Source of the DNA: Cupriavidus pauculus
GTDB taxonomy: Bacteria; Pseudomonadota; Gammaproteobacteria; Burkholderiales; Burkholderiaceae
Length of the DNA stretch: 64,000 nucleotides
Assembly (NCBI RefSeq): GCF_008801835.1
Contig: NZ_VZOW01000011.1
Coordinates: forward strand, 88,303-152,302
Reading direction: 5' to 3'
The notes below the pieces were generated by a model. The model made no database searches. It was not told where the DNA came from and saw only the letters and a list, made by a program, of their open reading frames with translations. Position numbers and translations under genes: made by a program. Of the stretch, positions 35,409 through 45,119 are shown piece after piece; position 1 is the first letter of the stretch; each line of letters starts with the position of its first letter.

Positions 35409-37793
35409 ATGGCACGCACACACATCCTTGGTTTTCCGCGCATCGGCGCACGCCGGGAACTGAAATTCGCGCAGGAAGCCTTCTGGCGCGGTGAAACGTC
35501 GGAAGCGGCACTGCGCGACACGGGCGCCGCGCTGCGCCGCAAGCACTGGCAGCTCCAGGCCGACGCCGGCCTGGCCAGCGTGGCGGCTGGCGACTTTGCC
35601 TGGTACGACCACATGCTCGGGCTTACCGCGCTGCTCGGCGCGCTGCCAAAGCGCTTCGGGTTCGACGCCGCTGCGCTGACCCTGCCCCAGTACTACGAAC
35701 TGGCCCGAGGCAATACCGCGCAACCGGCCATGGAAATGACCAAGTGGTTCGATACGAACTATCACTACATCGTCCCCGAACTCGATGCCGAGAGCACGTT
35801 CGAGGGCGGCCCGACGTGGTTCTTCGATGAGATCGACGAAGCGCTGGCGCAGGGCCTCGCCGCCCGTCCGGTACTGGTCGGCCCGGTCACCTACCTGTGG
35901 CTGTCCAAATCGCATGTGGCGGGTTTCGACCGGCTTGCGCTGCTGCCCCGCGTGATTGCCGCCTATCGGCGCATCCTGTCGCAACTGCAGGCACGCGGTA
36001 TCGAGTGGGTGCAGATCGACGAGCCCGCACTGTGCCTCGACCTGCCCGCGCCGTGGCTCGACGCCTTCGACCACGCTTATGCGGCGCTGGCGGATTCCGG
36101 CGTGAAGCTGCTGCTGGCCACCTATTTCGATACCGCCGCGCCCCATGCCAAGCGCGCCGCCGCGCTGCCGGTGCACGGTTTTCATATCGATCTGGTGCGT
36201 GCGCCCCAGCAGCTTGCGGATTGGCTCCAGATACTGCCCGCGCACGCGGTGCTGTCGGCCGGCGTGATCGACGGCCGCAATATCTGGCGTGCCGATCTGC
36301 GTCGCGTGCTGGACACCGTGCGGCCGCTGCACGCCGCGCTGGGCGATCGGCTGTGGCTGGCGCCATCGTGCTCGCTGCTGCATGTCCCCGTATCGCTCGA
36401 TGCCGAAACGCGGCTCGATCCGGAACTGAAATCGTGGCTCGCATTCGCCACGGAAAAACTCGACGAGCTGCATACGCTGGCCGTGGCGCTCGATCAGGGC
36501 GAAGCCGCGGTGGCGCAGCAACTGGCCGCGTCCGACGCCGCGCAGGCCTCGCGGCGCACGTCGCGGCGCGTAGTCAATCGTCAGGTGCAGAACCGCCTGG
36601 CCGCGCTGACCGCGGACATGGCCGATCGCCACAGCCCGTTCGAGACGCGCATCGAACGTCAGCGCGCCGCGCTGGCGCTGCCGCCGCTGCCCACCACCAC
36701 GATCGGATCTTTTCCGCAAACGCCGGCGATCCGCCAGACCCGTGCGGCATTCAAGCGGGGGGACATCGGCGCGCTCGATTATCTGGAACGGATGCGCGCC
36801 GAGATCGAATTCGCGGTGCGCAAGCAGGAAGCGCTGGGCCTGGACGTGCTGGTGCATGGCGAGGCCGAGCGCAACGACATGGTCGAATATTTCGGTGAAC
36901 AGCTGTGCGGCTATGCATTCACCGAGAACGGCTGGGTGCAGAGCTACGGATCGCGCTGCGTGAAGCCGCCGGTGATCTTCGGCGACGTATATCGCCCGGA
37001 GCCGATGACCGTGGAGACCGCTCGCTACGCGCAGTCGCTGACCGACAAGCCAGTCAAGGGCATGCTGACCGGCCCGGTGACGATGCTGCAGTGGTCGTTC
37101 GTGCGCGACGATCAGCCCCGTTCGGTCACCACCCGGCAGCTTGCGCTGGCGATTCGCGATGAAGTGTGCGATCTGGAGCGCGCGGGCATCCGCATCATCC
37201 AGATCGACGAGCCGGCGCTGCGCGAAGGCCTGCCGCTGCGCCGCGCGGACTGGGCCGAGTACCTGGAGTGGGCGGTCGAGGCGTTCCGCCTGGCCGCAGC
37301 CGGCGTGGCCGACGACACGCAGATCCACACCCATATGTGCTACGCCGAGTTCAACGACATCCTGCCGGCCATCGCCGCCATGGATGCCGACGTGATCACG
37401 ATCGAGACCTCGCGTTCTGCCATGGAACTGCTGGAAGGCTTTGGCGATTTCGATTATCCCAACGAGATCGGCCCGGGCGTCTACGACATCCATTCGCCGC
37501 GCGTGCCGGGTGTGGACGCCATCACGCGGCTCTTGGAACGTGCGTGCGAGGTCATTCCGCCGGAGCGCTTGTGGGTCAATCCAGATTGCGGCCTGAAGAC
37601 GCGCGGCTGGCCCGAAACCGAGGCGGCGCTGGCCAACATGGTCAGTGCGGCGCGCCAGTTGCGCACCAGGCTGGCGGGCCAGGCGCCGCTCCACTGGAAG
37701 CGGGTCACGTCGCCGACCGCACGGCCTGCTGCCAGCGCCCACACGCACGGCGCGGCATGCGGTCCCGGTTGCGCGGGACAGGCGGCGGTCTGA
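35409..37793 (+). CDS. metE: Cobalamin-independent methionine synthase
   Basis: 794 residues (usual about 755). It transfers methyl from methyltetrahydropteroyl-triglutamate to homocysteine. The N-terminal half starts [23 protein letters not shown]. The catalytic half has [17 protein letters not shown], the zinc ligands in [10 protein letters not shown] (His and Cys) and in [13 protein letters not shown] (Cys), and the substrate Asp/Glu in [10 protein letters not shown]. The last 30 residues carry an extra His/Cys-rich tail ([11 protein letters not shown]), not usual for MetE and perhaps a metal-binding appendage. Regulated by MetR through the box upstream. Confidence 0.97.
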   Translation: MARTHILGFPRIGARRELKFAQEAFWRGETSEAALRDTGAALRRKHWQLQADAGLASVAAGDFAWYDHMLGLTALLGALPKRFGFDAAALTLPQYYELARGNTAQPAMEMTKWFDTNYHYIVPELDAESTFEGGPTWFFDEIDEALAQGLAARPVLVGPVTYLWLSKSHVAGFDRLALLPRVIAAYRRILSQLQARGIEWVQIDEPALCLDLPAPWLDAFDHAYAALADSGVKLLLATYFDTAAPHAKRAAALPVHGFHIDLVRAPQQLADWLQILPAHAVLSAGVIDGRNIWRADLRRVLDTVRPLHAALGDRLWLAPSCSLLHVPVSLDAETRLDPELKSWLAFATEKLDELHTLAVALDQGEAAVAQQLAASDAAQASRRTSRRVVNRQVQNRLAALTADMADRHSPFETRIERQRAALALPPLPTTTIGSFPQTPAIRQTRAAFKRGDIGALDYLERMRAEIEFAVRKQEALGLDVLVHGEAERNDMVEYFGEQLCGYAFTENGWVQSYGSRCVKPPVIFGDVYRPEPMTVETARYAQSLTDKPVKGMLTGPVTMLQWSFVRDDQPRSVTTRQLALAIRDEVCDLERAGIRIIQIDEPALREGLPLRRADWAEYLEWAVEAFRLAAAGVADDTQIHTHMCYAEFNDILPAIAAMDADVITIETSRSAMELLEGFGDFDYPNEIGPGVYDIHSPRVPGVDAITRLLERACEVIPPERLWVNPDCGLKTRGWPETEAALANMVSAARQLRTRLAGQAPLHWKRVTSPTARPAASAHTHGAACGPGCAGQAAV

Positions 37794-37857
37794 CGGCAGG
37801 GTGCGGCAACGCCGTGCACGAAACAACCTTGCTTATGCGCTAAAGCGCACGCTGCGA

Positions 37858-37882
37858 CGCTGTGACACATAGTGTCGCAGCG
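37858..37882. promoter_or_regulatory. Hairpin upstream of the TonB receptor gene
   Basis: CGCTGTGACAC (37858-37868) and GTGTCGCAGCG (37872-37882) pair over 11 bp with one G-T wobble and a three-base loop. No T-run follows, so it is more likely an operator or leader structure than a terminator of metE. A weaker TGCGC-TAAA-GCGCA element lies at about 37836-37849. Confidence 0.5.
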
Positions 37883-37964
37883 CCCCGCTCCGTATCCTTG
37901 CGGTCGAGCCACACCAACAAGATCGCGCTGCGCCCCATGTCGGCGCGGCCATCGACCGCAAGCA

Positions 37965-40052
37965 ATGAAAAGAACCACCTCATGGCGCCGTGCCGCGGTG
38001 CTGCCCGCTGCCGCCTTGTCCGGCGCCGCACTGGCGCAAGGCGCGCAGATCGCGTCTCCCGTCCTGCCCACCGTCACCGCCACTGCAGCGGCCGAAGGTT
38101 CGCTGACTGCGCCCGGCGTGGCGCAGCAGCGGCAGTCGCTGTTCCAGTCGGCCGGATCCGTCGGCTTCGTCGACGCGGCCACCTATACCAACACCTACGC
38201 CAACGATCTGCGCGACGTGCTCAAGGACGCACCGGGCGTGTACGTGCAGGAGCGCTACGGCCAGGAACTGCGCCTGTCGATCCGCGGCTCGGGCGTGGCG
38301 CGCGGCTATCACACGCGCGGGCTGGAAATCCTGCAGGACGGCGTGCCGACCAACTTTGCCGATGGCAGCGGCGATTTCTACCAGATCGACCCGCTGGCGT
38401 TGTCCGCGGCCGAGGTCTACAAAGGCGGCAATGGACTCGCGTATGGCAGCACCACGCTGGGCGGCGCGCTGAATTTCACCACGCCCACCGCCTTGACTGC
38501 CGATGCGAAGAACATGGTGCGTATCGACGGCGGCAGCTTCGGTACGGTGCGCGGCAGCGGACAGGTGTCGCGCCAGATCGGCCAATGGGATTTCCTGGTC
38601 AATGCCACGGTCAGTCATTCGGAAGGCTGGCGCAATCACGAGCGCGGCCAATACGAGCAGTTGAACGCCAACGTCGGCTACCGCTTCAGTCCCAACGTGG
38701 AAACGCGCTTCTACTTCGGCGCCTATATTGTCGATCAGCTGCTGCCGGGTACGCTTTCGCTCAACGACGCGCTGAACAACCCACGCATGGCGTCGGCCAG
38801 CGCACTGGCGGGCGATCAGGCGCGCAACACGCGCACCGAGCGCGTGGCCAACGTCACCAGCATCAAGCTCGATAACGGCCAGATCGATTTCACTACCTGG
38901 GGCATCCACAAGAGCCTGTATCACCCGATCTTCCAGGTCATCGATCAGGACAGCTGGACCTACGGCTTTGCGCCGCGCTACACCGGCAATTTCTCGCTAG
39001 GCGGCATGCGCAACCAGTTGATCGCGGGTGCGCGTTTCTTTGGCGGCAACAACCAGGCGCGTCAATACGTCAACGTGAACGGGGATCGCGGCGCGCAGAC
39101 GCTCAATGCCAAGCAGGACGCCTACAACTACGAGGCCTATCTCGAAGACCGGCTCTATGTGCTGCCCACGGTGGCGCTGATGGCGGGCGCCAAGGCATAC
39201 CGCAACCGCCGCGAATATGTCGACTACGGCGGCCTGCCGGCCAATCCGATCGCCAAGTCCGACGTCGCCACCTTCAGCGGCGTCAATCCCAAGTTTGGCG
39301 TGCTGTGGGAACCGAAGCAGGATGTGCAGGCCTTTATCGACATCACGCGCAGCGCCGATGTGCCGGACTTCACCGACCTGAGCCAGACCATCGGCACTAC
39401 CCAGCGCTTCGTGCCGCTGGCGGCGCAGCATGGCTGGACGCTGGAGCTGGGCACGCGCGGACGCACCGACCGGTTTGCGTGGGACGTCACGGCATATCGG
39501 TCGCTGCTGCGCGACCAGCTGCTGCAATACACCGTCAGCCCCGACGTCCCCGCCGCCACGTTCAACGCCAACAAGACCGTGCTGCAGGGTGTGGAGCTTG
39601 GCGCCAGCGCCGACATCGTGCGCAACGTGATCGGCAAGGGCGACAAGATCACGGTGTCGCAGTTGTGGAACTACAGCGATTTCCGCTTCGACAACGATCC
39701 CGTCTATGGCAACAACCGCATCGCCGGCGTGCCGACGCACGTACTGCGCACCACGCTGGCCTACAGCCGCAACAGCCGGCTGCGCGTAGCGGGCACCATC
39801 GACTGGGTGCCGACGGGCGCCTATGTCGATTACGCCAACACCTTGAAGGTGCCCGCGTATGTGCTGTTCGGCATCGAAGCGAGCTATGAATTCGAGCGCG
39901 GCGTCACGCTGTTTCTCGACGCGCGCAACCTGGCGGACAAGCGTTACGTCAGCGACTTCAGCACCGTGGCCGATGCGCGCACCGCCAACACGTCGGTGTT
40001 CTATCCCGGCGTGGGCCGCGCGTTCTATGCCGGTGTGAAGTTCAAGTTCTGA
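37965..40052 (+). CDS. TonB-dependent outer-membrane receptor, ligand unknown
   Basis: About 695 residues from ATG 37965. A longer in-frame GTG start at 37872 lies on the hairpin and adds a Cys/Arg-rich leader. Signal: [17 protein letters not shown]. Plug domain: [66 protein letters not shown], then [19 protein letters not shown]. The 22-strand barrel ends FYAGVKFKF. It imports a scarce ligand such as a metal chelate; no biosynthetic neighbour or FecI/FecR pair identifies it. It follows metE by 171 bp, which may be chance. Confidence 0.93.
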   Translation: MKRTTSWRRAAVLPAAALSGAALAQGAQIASPVLPTVTATAAAEGSLTAPGVAQQRQSLFQSAGSVGFVDAATYTNTYANDLRDVLKDAPGVYVQERYGQELRLSIRGSGVARGYHTRGLEILQDGVPTNFADGSGDFYQIDPLALSAAEVYKGGNGLAYGSTTLGGALNFTTPTALTADAKNMVRIDGGSFGTVRGSGQVSRQIGQWDFLVNATVSHSEGWRNHERGQYEQLNANVGYRFSPNVETRFYFGAYIVDQLLPGTLSLNDALNNPRMASASALAGDQARNTRTERVANVTSIKLDNGQIDFTTWGIHKSLYHPIFQVIDQDSWTYGFAPRYTGNFSLGGMRNQLIAGARFFGGNNQARQYVNVNGDRGAQTLNAKQDAYNYEAYLEDRLYVLPTVALMAGAKAYRNRREYVDYGGLPANPIAKSDVATFSGVNPKFGVLWEPKQDVQAFIDITRSADVPDFTDLSQTIGTTQRFVPLAAQHGWTLELGTRGRTDRFAWDVTAYRSLLRDQLLQYTVSPDVPAATFNANKTVLQGVELGASADIVRNVIGKGDKITVSQLWNYSDFRFDNDPVYGNNRIAGVPTHVLRTTLAYSRNSRLRVAGTIDWVPTGAYVDYANTLKVPAYVLFGIEASYEFERGVTLFLDARNLADKRYVSDFSTVADARTANTSVFYPGVGRAFYAGVKFKF

Positions 40053-40128
40053 GGCTGCTCTGCCGCTTACCACCATGCCTCCCACAGGGCGGCAGCCGGC
40101 CGGGGACGCTCACAGGCGCCAGATGCAC

Positions 40129-40160
40129 AAAGCCCTTCCCGATCGGGAAGGGCTTTTCGT
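40129..40160 (+). terminator. Strong rho-independent terminator after the TonB receptor
   Basis: Perfect 12-bp stem AAAGCCCTTCCC (40129-40140) / GGGAAGGGCTTT (40145-40156) with loop GATC and the T-tract TTTTCGTTT, about 75 bp after the stop. The A-rich arm may also help end the convergent DUF1254 gene. Confidence 0.92.
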
Positions 40161-40198
40161 TTGAGCCGTGCCGCCGAGCGGCGCGTGCGATCAGGCGA

Positions 40199-41611
40199 TC
40201 AGTTCACGCGCTGCACCGGAGGCGGCATCCATTTGCCGTCGAGCATGGTCTGGTCGGGCCAGTACGCGCGCAGCATCAGGTTGAACGCATCGGGTGGCGC
40301 CGGCAGCCAGTTGGCGACACGCGCCGCGGCGGGGCGCTCGTACTGGATGTAGATATCGAGCGAGCCGTCGCGGTTGTAACGCAGGCGATCGCGGCTGCCG
40401 ATTGCATAACGCTGCAGCTCGTTGGCAACGAACGCCTGCTTGTCGTTGTACATCGTCAGCGACCAGAACGCCTTCACGGGCGGCAGTTGGCCTTTCTCGA
40501 AGTGCAGGACATAGCGGCTGCCGCCATCGAACGGACGCCCGCTGGCATCGGCGCGCGCGGTCGGATACAGCGCATCTTCGGGCAGGTTCGCGCCGAGGCC
40601 GAACATCGCGACGGTGGCGCGACGGCCGTAGTCGACGCCATAGACACCGGTGTCGCGCCGCACGCGCCAGCCGGTGGCGCCGGCCTCGCTCTTGCGGCCC
40701 GCCGCGGCGATGCCCGCCAGCGCGGCGGTGGCGCCCTCCTGCACCGCGCGGGCCGTCGACGGCTCCAGCACCGTGGTCTTGAAGGGCTCGCCCGACTTGA
40801 TGCCCATGCGCAGCATCCTGTCGACCATTTCCGCGTTTTCCGGCGGCGGAGGATTGGTCTGCAGCAACGCGGCAAGACGGCTGAAGAAGGCCTGCGCATC
40901 CATGGCGGCCACCTGTTCCACCGGTGGCGTCTCGGTATCGATCAACGTGGCCCGCGGCGCGGCCGCCTGGACGCTACGCACGCCGCGGCGCCATGCCGAC
41001 AGCGGCACCAGCTTGAACTGGTCCTGCAGGCGATGCACGTTGGCGTAATCCTGCTTGCCGTTGGTCTGGATCCGGCCGATCACCCACACCATGTTGGTCG
41101 GCGAACGGATTTCCTTGACGCCCTTGGGCAGCGTCCCTTCCCAGCCGGGACCGACAATCGCGTACGCGCCGCGCCGTGTGCCGGTGGTGCGTTTGCCTGG
41201 CGCCGCAAACACGTTGGTCCACGCATCGAGCAACTGCATCACGTAATAGCGGCCGGCCGTATCGGGCACCGACATCACGAGCGGTTCCTTCGACAGATCG
41301 AGCCAAGCTATCGAATAAAGCGTGTCGGCATTGGGGCTGACCACGTCGGTGAACGACGCATCGGGGAAAGCGCGCTTGTGGGAGAACGTATTGACGGGCA
41401 CGTTGGCCGTCATCACTTCACGCGTGACGTCCATCAGCACCAGCGGATAGCCGTAGGTAAATACCTCGGCCGAGAGTGTCTTCATTGCCTGGTCCGATGG
41501 CGGCTGCTCCGCGGCGGGCACATTGGCCATCGGCGCGGGCGTGGACGAGCAGGCGGAAAGAAAAGCGGCAAGCGCGACCACGCTTGCCAGTTGGCATATC
41601 GATCGATTCAT
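40199..41611 (-). CDS. DUF1254/DUF1214 lipoprotein
   Basis: 470 residues. Lipoprotein signal to LSAC (Cys about 21), then a DUF1254 region (AEVFTYGYPLVLMDVTREVMTANVPVNTFSHKRAFPDASFTDVVSPNADTLYSIAWLDLSKEPLVMSVPDTAGRYYVMQLLDAWTNVFAAPGKRTTGTRRG, seen in overlapping pieces) and a C-terminal DUF1214 region (FEKGQLPPVKAFWSLTMYNDKQAFVANELQRYAIGSRDRLRYNRDGSLDIYIQYERP). These proteins are widespread, periplasmic and of unknown function. Monocistronic; it lies between two terminators. Confidence 0.9.
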   Translation of the reverse strand: MNRSICQLASVVALAAFLSACSSTPAPMANVPAAEQPPSDQAMKTLSAEVFTYGYPLVLMDVTREVMTANVPVNTFSHKRAFPDASFTDVVSPNADTLYSIAWLDLSKEPLVMSVPDTAGRYYVMQLLDAWTNVFAAPGKRTTGTRRGAYAIVGPGWEGTLPKGVKEIRSPTNMVWVIGRIQTNGKQDYANVHRLQDQFKLVPLSAWRRGVRSVQAAAPRATLIDTETPPVEQVAAMDAQAFFSRLAALLQTNPPPPENAEMVDRMLRMGIKSGEPFKTTVLEPSTARAVQEGATAALAGIAAAGRKSEAGATGWRVRRDTGVYGVDYGRRATVAMFGLGANLPEDALYPTARADASGRPFDGGSRYVLHFEKGQLPPVKAFWSLTMYNDKQAFVANELQRYAIGSRDRLRYNRDGSLDIYIQYERPAAARVANWLPAPPDAFNLMLRAYWPDQTMLDGKWMPPPVQRVN

Positions 41612-41934
41612 GACCCCGTTTCCCTTAGGAATGGCAACCTTCCGGCCAGCGTATTGGGGCGCGTGTAGCTCCGGAGGCGCATCTGTAGGGTCGAATGATG
41701 TGCCGCGACACGAGCACTGTCAATGATTCCAGTACTCGCTTTCGGGGGGAAACGAACACTGGGAGGCCCACTGGCAAGCGATGGAGACTGCGCTTCATCG
41801 AATGCGGCTGCGGCGTGCCACTGCGTCGGCGCGGCGCACAATTCACATCCGGCAAATCTGCCAGCAATGCGCAAAGCGGCAGGCGCGCGGCAAATCCAAT
41901 GAAACCAGCCGGGGAAAGAGGGGGAAAAAGCCAA
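41612..41934. other. Intergenic region, 323 bp, no gene seen
   Basis: Between the DUF1254 gene start and the tRNA-Arg terminator. Open frames here run through the terminator and the antisense of the tRNA and are not believable as genes. No clear operator is visible; it should contain the promoter of the DUF1254 gene. Confidence 0.4.
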
Positions 41935-41966
41935 AGAAAAAGGGCTTCCTTTTACGGAAGCCCTTT
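41935..41966 (-). terminator. Terminator after tRNA-Arg
   Basis: AAAGGGCTTCC (41939-41949) pairs with GGAAGCCCTTT (41956-41966) around TTTTAC, perfect over 11 bp. On the minus strand the T-run TTTTTCTTT follows. It lies 13 bp past the tRNA 3' end. Confidence 0.92.
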
Positions 41967-41979
41967 GTCACTGCATAGG

Positions 41980-42056
41980 TGGCGCGGCTGGCAGGATTCG
42001 AACCCACGACCCCTTGGTTCGTAGCCAAGTACTCTATCCAACTGAGCTACAGCCGC
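41980..42056 (-). tRNA. tRNA-Arg (ACG)
   Basis: 77 bases with a full cloverleaf: acceptor GCGGCTG/CAGCCGC, D-arm with AGCTCAGTTGGATAGAGT, anticodon stem CTTGG/CCAAG with loop CTACGAA (anticodon ACG), T-arm GTGGGTTCGAATCC, discriminator G and encoded CCA. The A34 is normally converted to inosine to read CGU, CGC and CGA. Confidence 0.98.
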
Positions 42057-42069
42057 ACGCGAGGCCCGA

Positions 42070-42097
42070 ATTGTATCGCAATTTGCATTTCGCGCAA
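42070..42097 (-). promoter_or_regulatory. Sigma-70-type promoter of tRNA-Arg
   Basis: TTGCGC (42097-42092) and TACAAT (42075-42070) are 16 bp apart, and the tRNA begins 13 bp downstream. Four of six and five of six consensus bases match. Confidence 0.65.
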
Positions 42098-42168
42098 GCG
42101 TTTTTTGAAGGGACTTTTCAGACACGTATGAGATCGCGCGCGCCGGGCACGTCACCGCACGTCCCTTC

Positions 42169-43050
42169 TTACCAACGATAGCGAGCGCCAAGCGTGCCGC
42201 CGGGATTTCGTCCGCCGCGCGCCTTGACCCACAGCTTGAGCCCGGTAATCGAATTGCTGTGCGCGCCGATGTTGAACGAGAACAGCCCGCGCAGCAGGTC
42301 CGTATCGATACGGGTGCCGTTGATGTTGATGACCTTTGCGCGGTTGTCCTGCCACCAGTCGGCTTCAACAAACGGATAGACACCGTTGAGCCGCGTTGGC
42401 TTCGATCCGTACAGGCGCACGGCGAGACCGGTTGCGGTGGCTTCGCCGGGCGGCGCATCCCAGTTGCCCGATGTAGGCGACACGCCGGGCCGGTAAGCCA
42501 TCTCCACGCGCGATTGCAACGTCAGGCCATTGCCGCCGCGCGATAACGGCGCGTCGAGCGACAACGCCATGCTGCGCGCATTGCCGTCGACGAAGCGCGT
42601 TGCCGTCGATGCATCGTCGACGTGGAGTGGCGGACGCGGTGCGCTGCTGAAGCGCTCCACCACACGATCGATCGAGGCCAGATTGACAGCGACGTGATCG
42701 GCGTCGCCGCTGGCTGGCAAAGGCGCGCTGTGCGATGCGTGAACGGGAATCGGCAGGTCGGGATCGTCATCGACGATCACCATGCGCGGCGGCGCCATAG
42801 CGTCGGGCGTTGCCGGTTTGGCGGCAGCGGCACCAACCGCAACGGGCGCGGGATCGGCAGGCGGCGGATCGACAAGCATTGGCGGCGCGACGAACGGCGG
42901 CACGCCTACGCTCTCTTCGGCCTGCGCCACCGCGCACGCCAGCATCGCCAACAGCAGGCACAGCGGCAGTCCAGGACGATGCGCGGGATGCGCGGCAACA
43001 TATCGCAACCCGACACGCCTCTCTCTCGCGAAAGTCAGCAGAACGGACAT
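42169..43050 (-). CDS. Exported, probably outer-membrane, protein of unknown function
   Basis: 293 residues from ATG 43050 (AAGGA upstream). Signal: LPLCLLLAMLACAVAQA. A Pro/Ala-rich linker follows (about 50-90), then a C-terminal half of alternating strands (LQSRVEMAYRPGV, GLAVRLYGSKPTRLNGVYPFVEADWWQDNRAK, LKLWVKARG) ending GARYRW, an aromatic end that suits an outer-membrane barrel. The short barrel suggests eight strands or fewer. It carries the only clear signs of function; no family name. Confidence 0.6.
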   Translation of the reverse strand: MSVLLTFARERRVGLRYVAAHPAHRPGLPLCLLLAMLACAVAQAEESVGVPPFVAPPMLVDPPPADPAPVAVGAAAAKPATPDAMAPPRMVIVDDDPDLPIPVHASHSAPLPASGDADHVAVNLASIDRVVERFSSAPRPPLHVDDASTATRFVDGNARSMALSLDAPLSRGGNGLTLQSRVEMAYRPGVSPTSGNWDAPPGEATATGLAVRLYGSKPTRLNGVYPFVEADWWQDNRAKVININGTRIDTDLLRGLFSFNIGAHSNSITGLKLWVKARGGRNPGGTLGARYRW

Positions 43051-43226
43051 GGCGACCATCCTTGTCGGGCGTTATTCGAACCATGCCCGATCAGCTTGAG
43101 CATAGGTCAATGGCCGTTCAATCGTTAGCCGCGAATGTGGGACCCCACGCAAGCCAAATGGACGAGTGATCGTACGAGAGAGACGGATGTCGGACGAGTC
43201 GGTCGCGCATGGGGACGCGAGCCGCA

Positions 43227-43641
43227 CGACCCCAAGATTGCGCTTGCAGGCGCAATCCTTTCGAGGCCAGAAATGAAAAAGCCCTGCTCGATGAGCAGGG
43301 CTTTCTGAATTGTGGTGCCCAGAAGAGGACTCGGTCACCCGTGCGCGACCCCGGGATTGCGCCAGCAGGCGCAATCCTTTCGAGTCCTCGCGGGAAGTCC
43401 GCAGGGACTTCCCTTTCTGGGCGAAGAAATGAAAAAGCCCTGCTCGATGAGCAGGGCTTTCTGAATTGTGGTGCCCAGAAGAGGACTCGGTCACCCATGC
43501 GCGACCCCGGGATTGCGCCAGCAGGCGCAATCCTTTCGAGTCCCCACGGGAAGTCCGCAGGGACTTCCCTTTCCGGGCCAGAAATGAAAAAGCCCTGCTC
43601 GATGAGCAGGGCTTTCGAATTGGTGCCCAGAAGAGGACTCG
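43227..43641 (-). repeat. Tandem repeat (about 156 bp) built from tRNA-Leu 3' end plus terminator
   Basis: Each unit contains the last 21 bases of tRNA-Leu (43313-43333, 43469-43489 and the real tRNA end 43621-43641), a terminator hairpin (43278-43304, 43434-43460, 43589-43615) and a GC-rich block with TTGCGCCAGCAGGCGCAA. Period is 156 bp between the first two copies and 152-156 to the third. The leftmost unit lacks about 37 bp. Between copies there are only scattered substitutions, so the duplication is recent. No gene fits here; frames through it are artefacts. Confidence 0.9.
43583..43616 (-). terminator. Terminator directly after tRNA-Leu
   Basis: AAAGCCCTGCTC (43589-43600) and GAGCAGGGCTTT (43604-43615) form a perfect 12-bp stem with loop GAT; TTTTTCATTTC follows on the minus strand. 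Two identical copies (43434-43460 and 43278-43304) lie further downstream in the tandem repeat. Confidence 0.92.
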
Positions 43642-43707
43642 AACCTCCACAGTGTTGCCACCGCTAGGACCTGAACCTAGTGCGTCTACCAATTCCGCCA
43701 TCTGGGC
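43621..43707 (-). tRNA. tRNA-Leu (CAG)
   Basis: 87 bases: acceptor GCCCAGA/TCTGGGC, D-arm GGCGGAATTGGTAGACGC, anticodon stem CTAGG/CCTAG with loop TTCAGGT (anticodon CAG), a long class-II variable arm, T-arm GAGGTTCGAGTCC, discriminator A and encoded CCA. Confidence 0.98.
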
Positions 43708-43746
43708 TTCGTCTCGCTGCATTGCTGCGGCGATGCGAAGAATGTG

Positions 43747-43775
43747 ATTATGCTGAGGCAGTTGCCTGGTGTCAA
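43747..43775 (-). promoter_or_regulatory. Strong sigma-70 promoter of tRNA-Leu
   Basis: TTGACA (43775-43770) and CATAAT (43752-43747) are separated by 17 bp, and the tRNA starts 39 bp downstream: a perfect -35 and five of six -10 bases. Confidence 0.85.
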
Positions 43776-43815
43776 CACCCTGCCGATAGAAATCTAAAAA
43801 TTTCCGACGGCACGG

Positions 43816-45096
43816 TTATGGCCGGTGTAGCCGGAAGTCGACATGGGCCGGCCGACCTTCCAGCGATAGCGTAGCCGTGGCGGGCGCCGTGCGGGCTACC
43901 ACCTTGCCGGCTCGCATTACCAGCAGCCGCGTGGCGCGCAGGCGGATCGCCTCGACCGGGTCGCGCGCCTGCAGCAGCACCAGGTCGGCGCGGCATCCGG
44001 GTGCCAGGCCGTAGCCGTCGAGCCCCAGAAGGGCCGCCGGCGTTTCGGTGACGGCGCGGAAGCAGGCGCGCATGGCGTCCTGTCCCGTCATCTGGGCTAC
44101 GTGCAGCCCCATGTGGGCCACTTCCAGCATGTCGCCGGAGCCCAGGCTGTACCAGGGGTCCATCACGCAGTCGTGGCCGAATGCGACGGGAATGCCGGCC
44201 GCCAGCATTTCCGGCACGCGGGTCATGCCGCGCCGCTTCGGGTAGGTGTCGTGGCGGCCCTGCAGCGTGATGTTGATCAGCGGATTGGCGATCGCCGCCA
44301 CGCCGGCCTCGCGCATCAACGGCAGCAGCTTCGACACGTAGTAGTTGTCCATTGAATGCATCGACGTCAGGTGCGACCCCGTAACCCTGCCCTGCAGGCC
44401 CAGCCGCACCGATTCGCTCGCCAGCGTTTCGATATGACGCGACATCGGATCGTCGCTTTCGTCGCAGTGCATGTCCACGCGCAAGCCGCGGCTGGCAGCC
44501 TCTTCGCACAGCAGCCTGACTGACGCCGCGCCGTCGGCCATGGTGCGCTCGAAATGCGGAATGCCGCCGACCACATCGACGCCCATATCGAGCGCGCGAC
44601 GCAGGTTTTCCAGCGCACCGGCGCTGCGCAGCACGCCGTCCTGCGGAAACGCGACCAGTTGCAGATCGAGATAGGGCTTCACACGCTCGCGCACGTGCAG
44701 CAGCGCTTCGGTGGCCAGCAAGCGGGGATCGCACACATCGACATGCGAGCGGATCGCCAGCAGCCCCTTGGCAACAGCCCAGTCGCAATACGCCAGCGCG
44801 CGCTCGACGATCGCGTCCTGCGTCAGCAGCGGCTTGAGTTCGCCCCACAGCGCAATGCCCTCCAGCAACGTGCCCGATTGATTCACACGCGGCAAGCCGA
44901 AGGACAGCGTGGAATCCATATGAAAGTGCGCGTCGACGAACGGCGGCGAAACCAGTTGGCCGGCCGCGTCGATTTCCTCGGCGGCGCTGGCCTGCAATGA
45001 AGTGGCCACGGCCGCGATCTTGCCGTCCGCGATGCCGATGTCGACATCGTTACGGCCGTCGGGTAGGTTGCAGTGACGCAGGATGGTATCGAGCAT
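43816..45096 (-). CDS. codA: Cytosine deaminase
   Basis: 426 residues (E. coli CodA 427) from ATG 45096. Amidohydrolase fold with the metal ligands in HFHMDST (His57/His59), the catalytic region RVDMHCDESDD and the late GHDCVMDPWYSLGSGDM, all diagnostic of CodA. It deaminates cytosine to uracil, releasing ammonia. Last gene of the leftward pyrimidine operon (23 bp after the permease), it feeds uracil to Upp and the URC enzymes. Creatinine or isoguanine deaminase activity is a lesser alternative. Confidence 0.93.
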   Translation of the reverse strand: MLDTILRHCNLPDGRNDVDIGIADGKIAAVATSLQASAAEEIDAAGQLVSPPFVDAHFHMDSTLSFGLPRVNQSGTLLEGIALWGELKPLLTQDAIVERALAYCDWAVAKGLLAIRSHVDVCDPRLLATEALLHVRERVKPYLDLQLVAFPQDGVLRSAGALENLRRALDMGVDVVGGIPHFERTMADGAASVRLLCEEAASRGLRVDMHCDESDDPMSRHIETLASESVRLGLQGRVTGSHLTSMHSMDNYYVSKLLPLMREAGVAAIANPLINITLQGRHDTYPKRRGMTRVPEMLAAGIPVAFGHDCVMDPWYSLGSGDMLEVAHMGLHVAQMTGQDAMRACFRAVTETPAALLGLDGYGLAPGCRADLVLLQARDPVEAIRLRATRLLVMRAGKVVARTAPATATLSLEGRPAHVDFRLHRP

Positions 45097-45119
45097 GAAA
45101 TTTGGTTCCGTAGGAATGA

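Noticed and set aside
35352..37826. 824-codon minus-strand frame opposite metE
   Set aside because: Antisense of metE, which has full catalytic motifs.
37794..37964. Cobalamin riboswitch near metE/TonB receptor
   Set aside because: No conserved B12-box sequence seen; metE is instead served by the MetR box upstream.
41695..42028. Frames crossing tRNA-Arg and its terminator
   Set aside because: They translate the antisense of the tRNA (typical GWQDSNPRPLGS end) and are not genes.
43227..43641. CRISPR-like array
   Set aside because: Units are 156 bp with tRNA and terminator sequence, not short repeats with variable spacers; no cas genes.
43072..43722. Long minus-strand frame starting with a tRNA-Leu-like peptide
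   Set aside because: It reads through the tRNA-Leu gene and its tandem 3' repeats; the repetitive peptide is an artefact of the repeat.
43209..43747. Plus-strand frames over the same region
   Set aside because: Antisense translations of tRNA-Leu, terminators and repeats with no ribosome-binding site.
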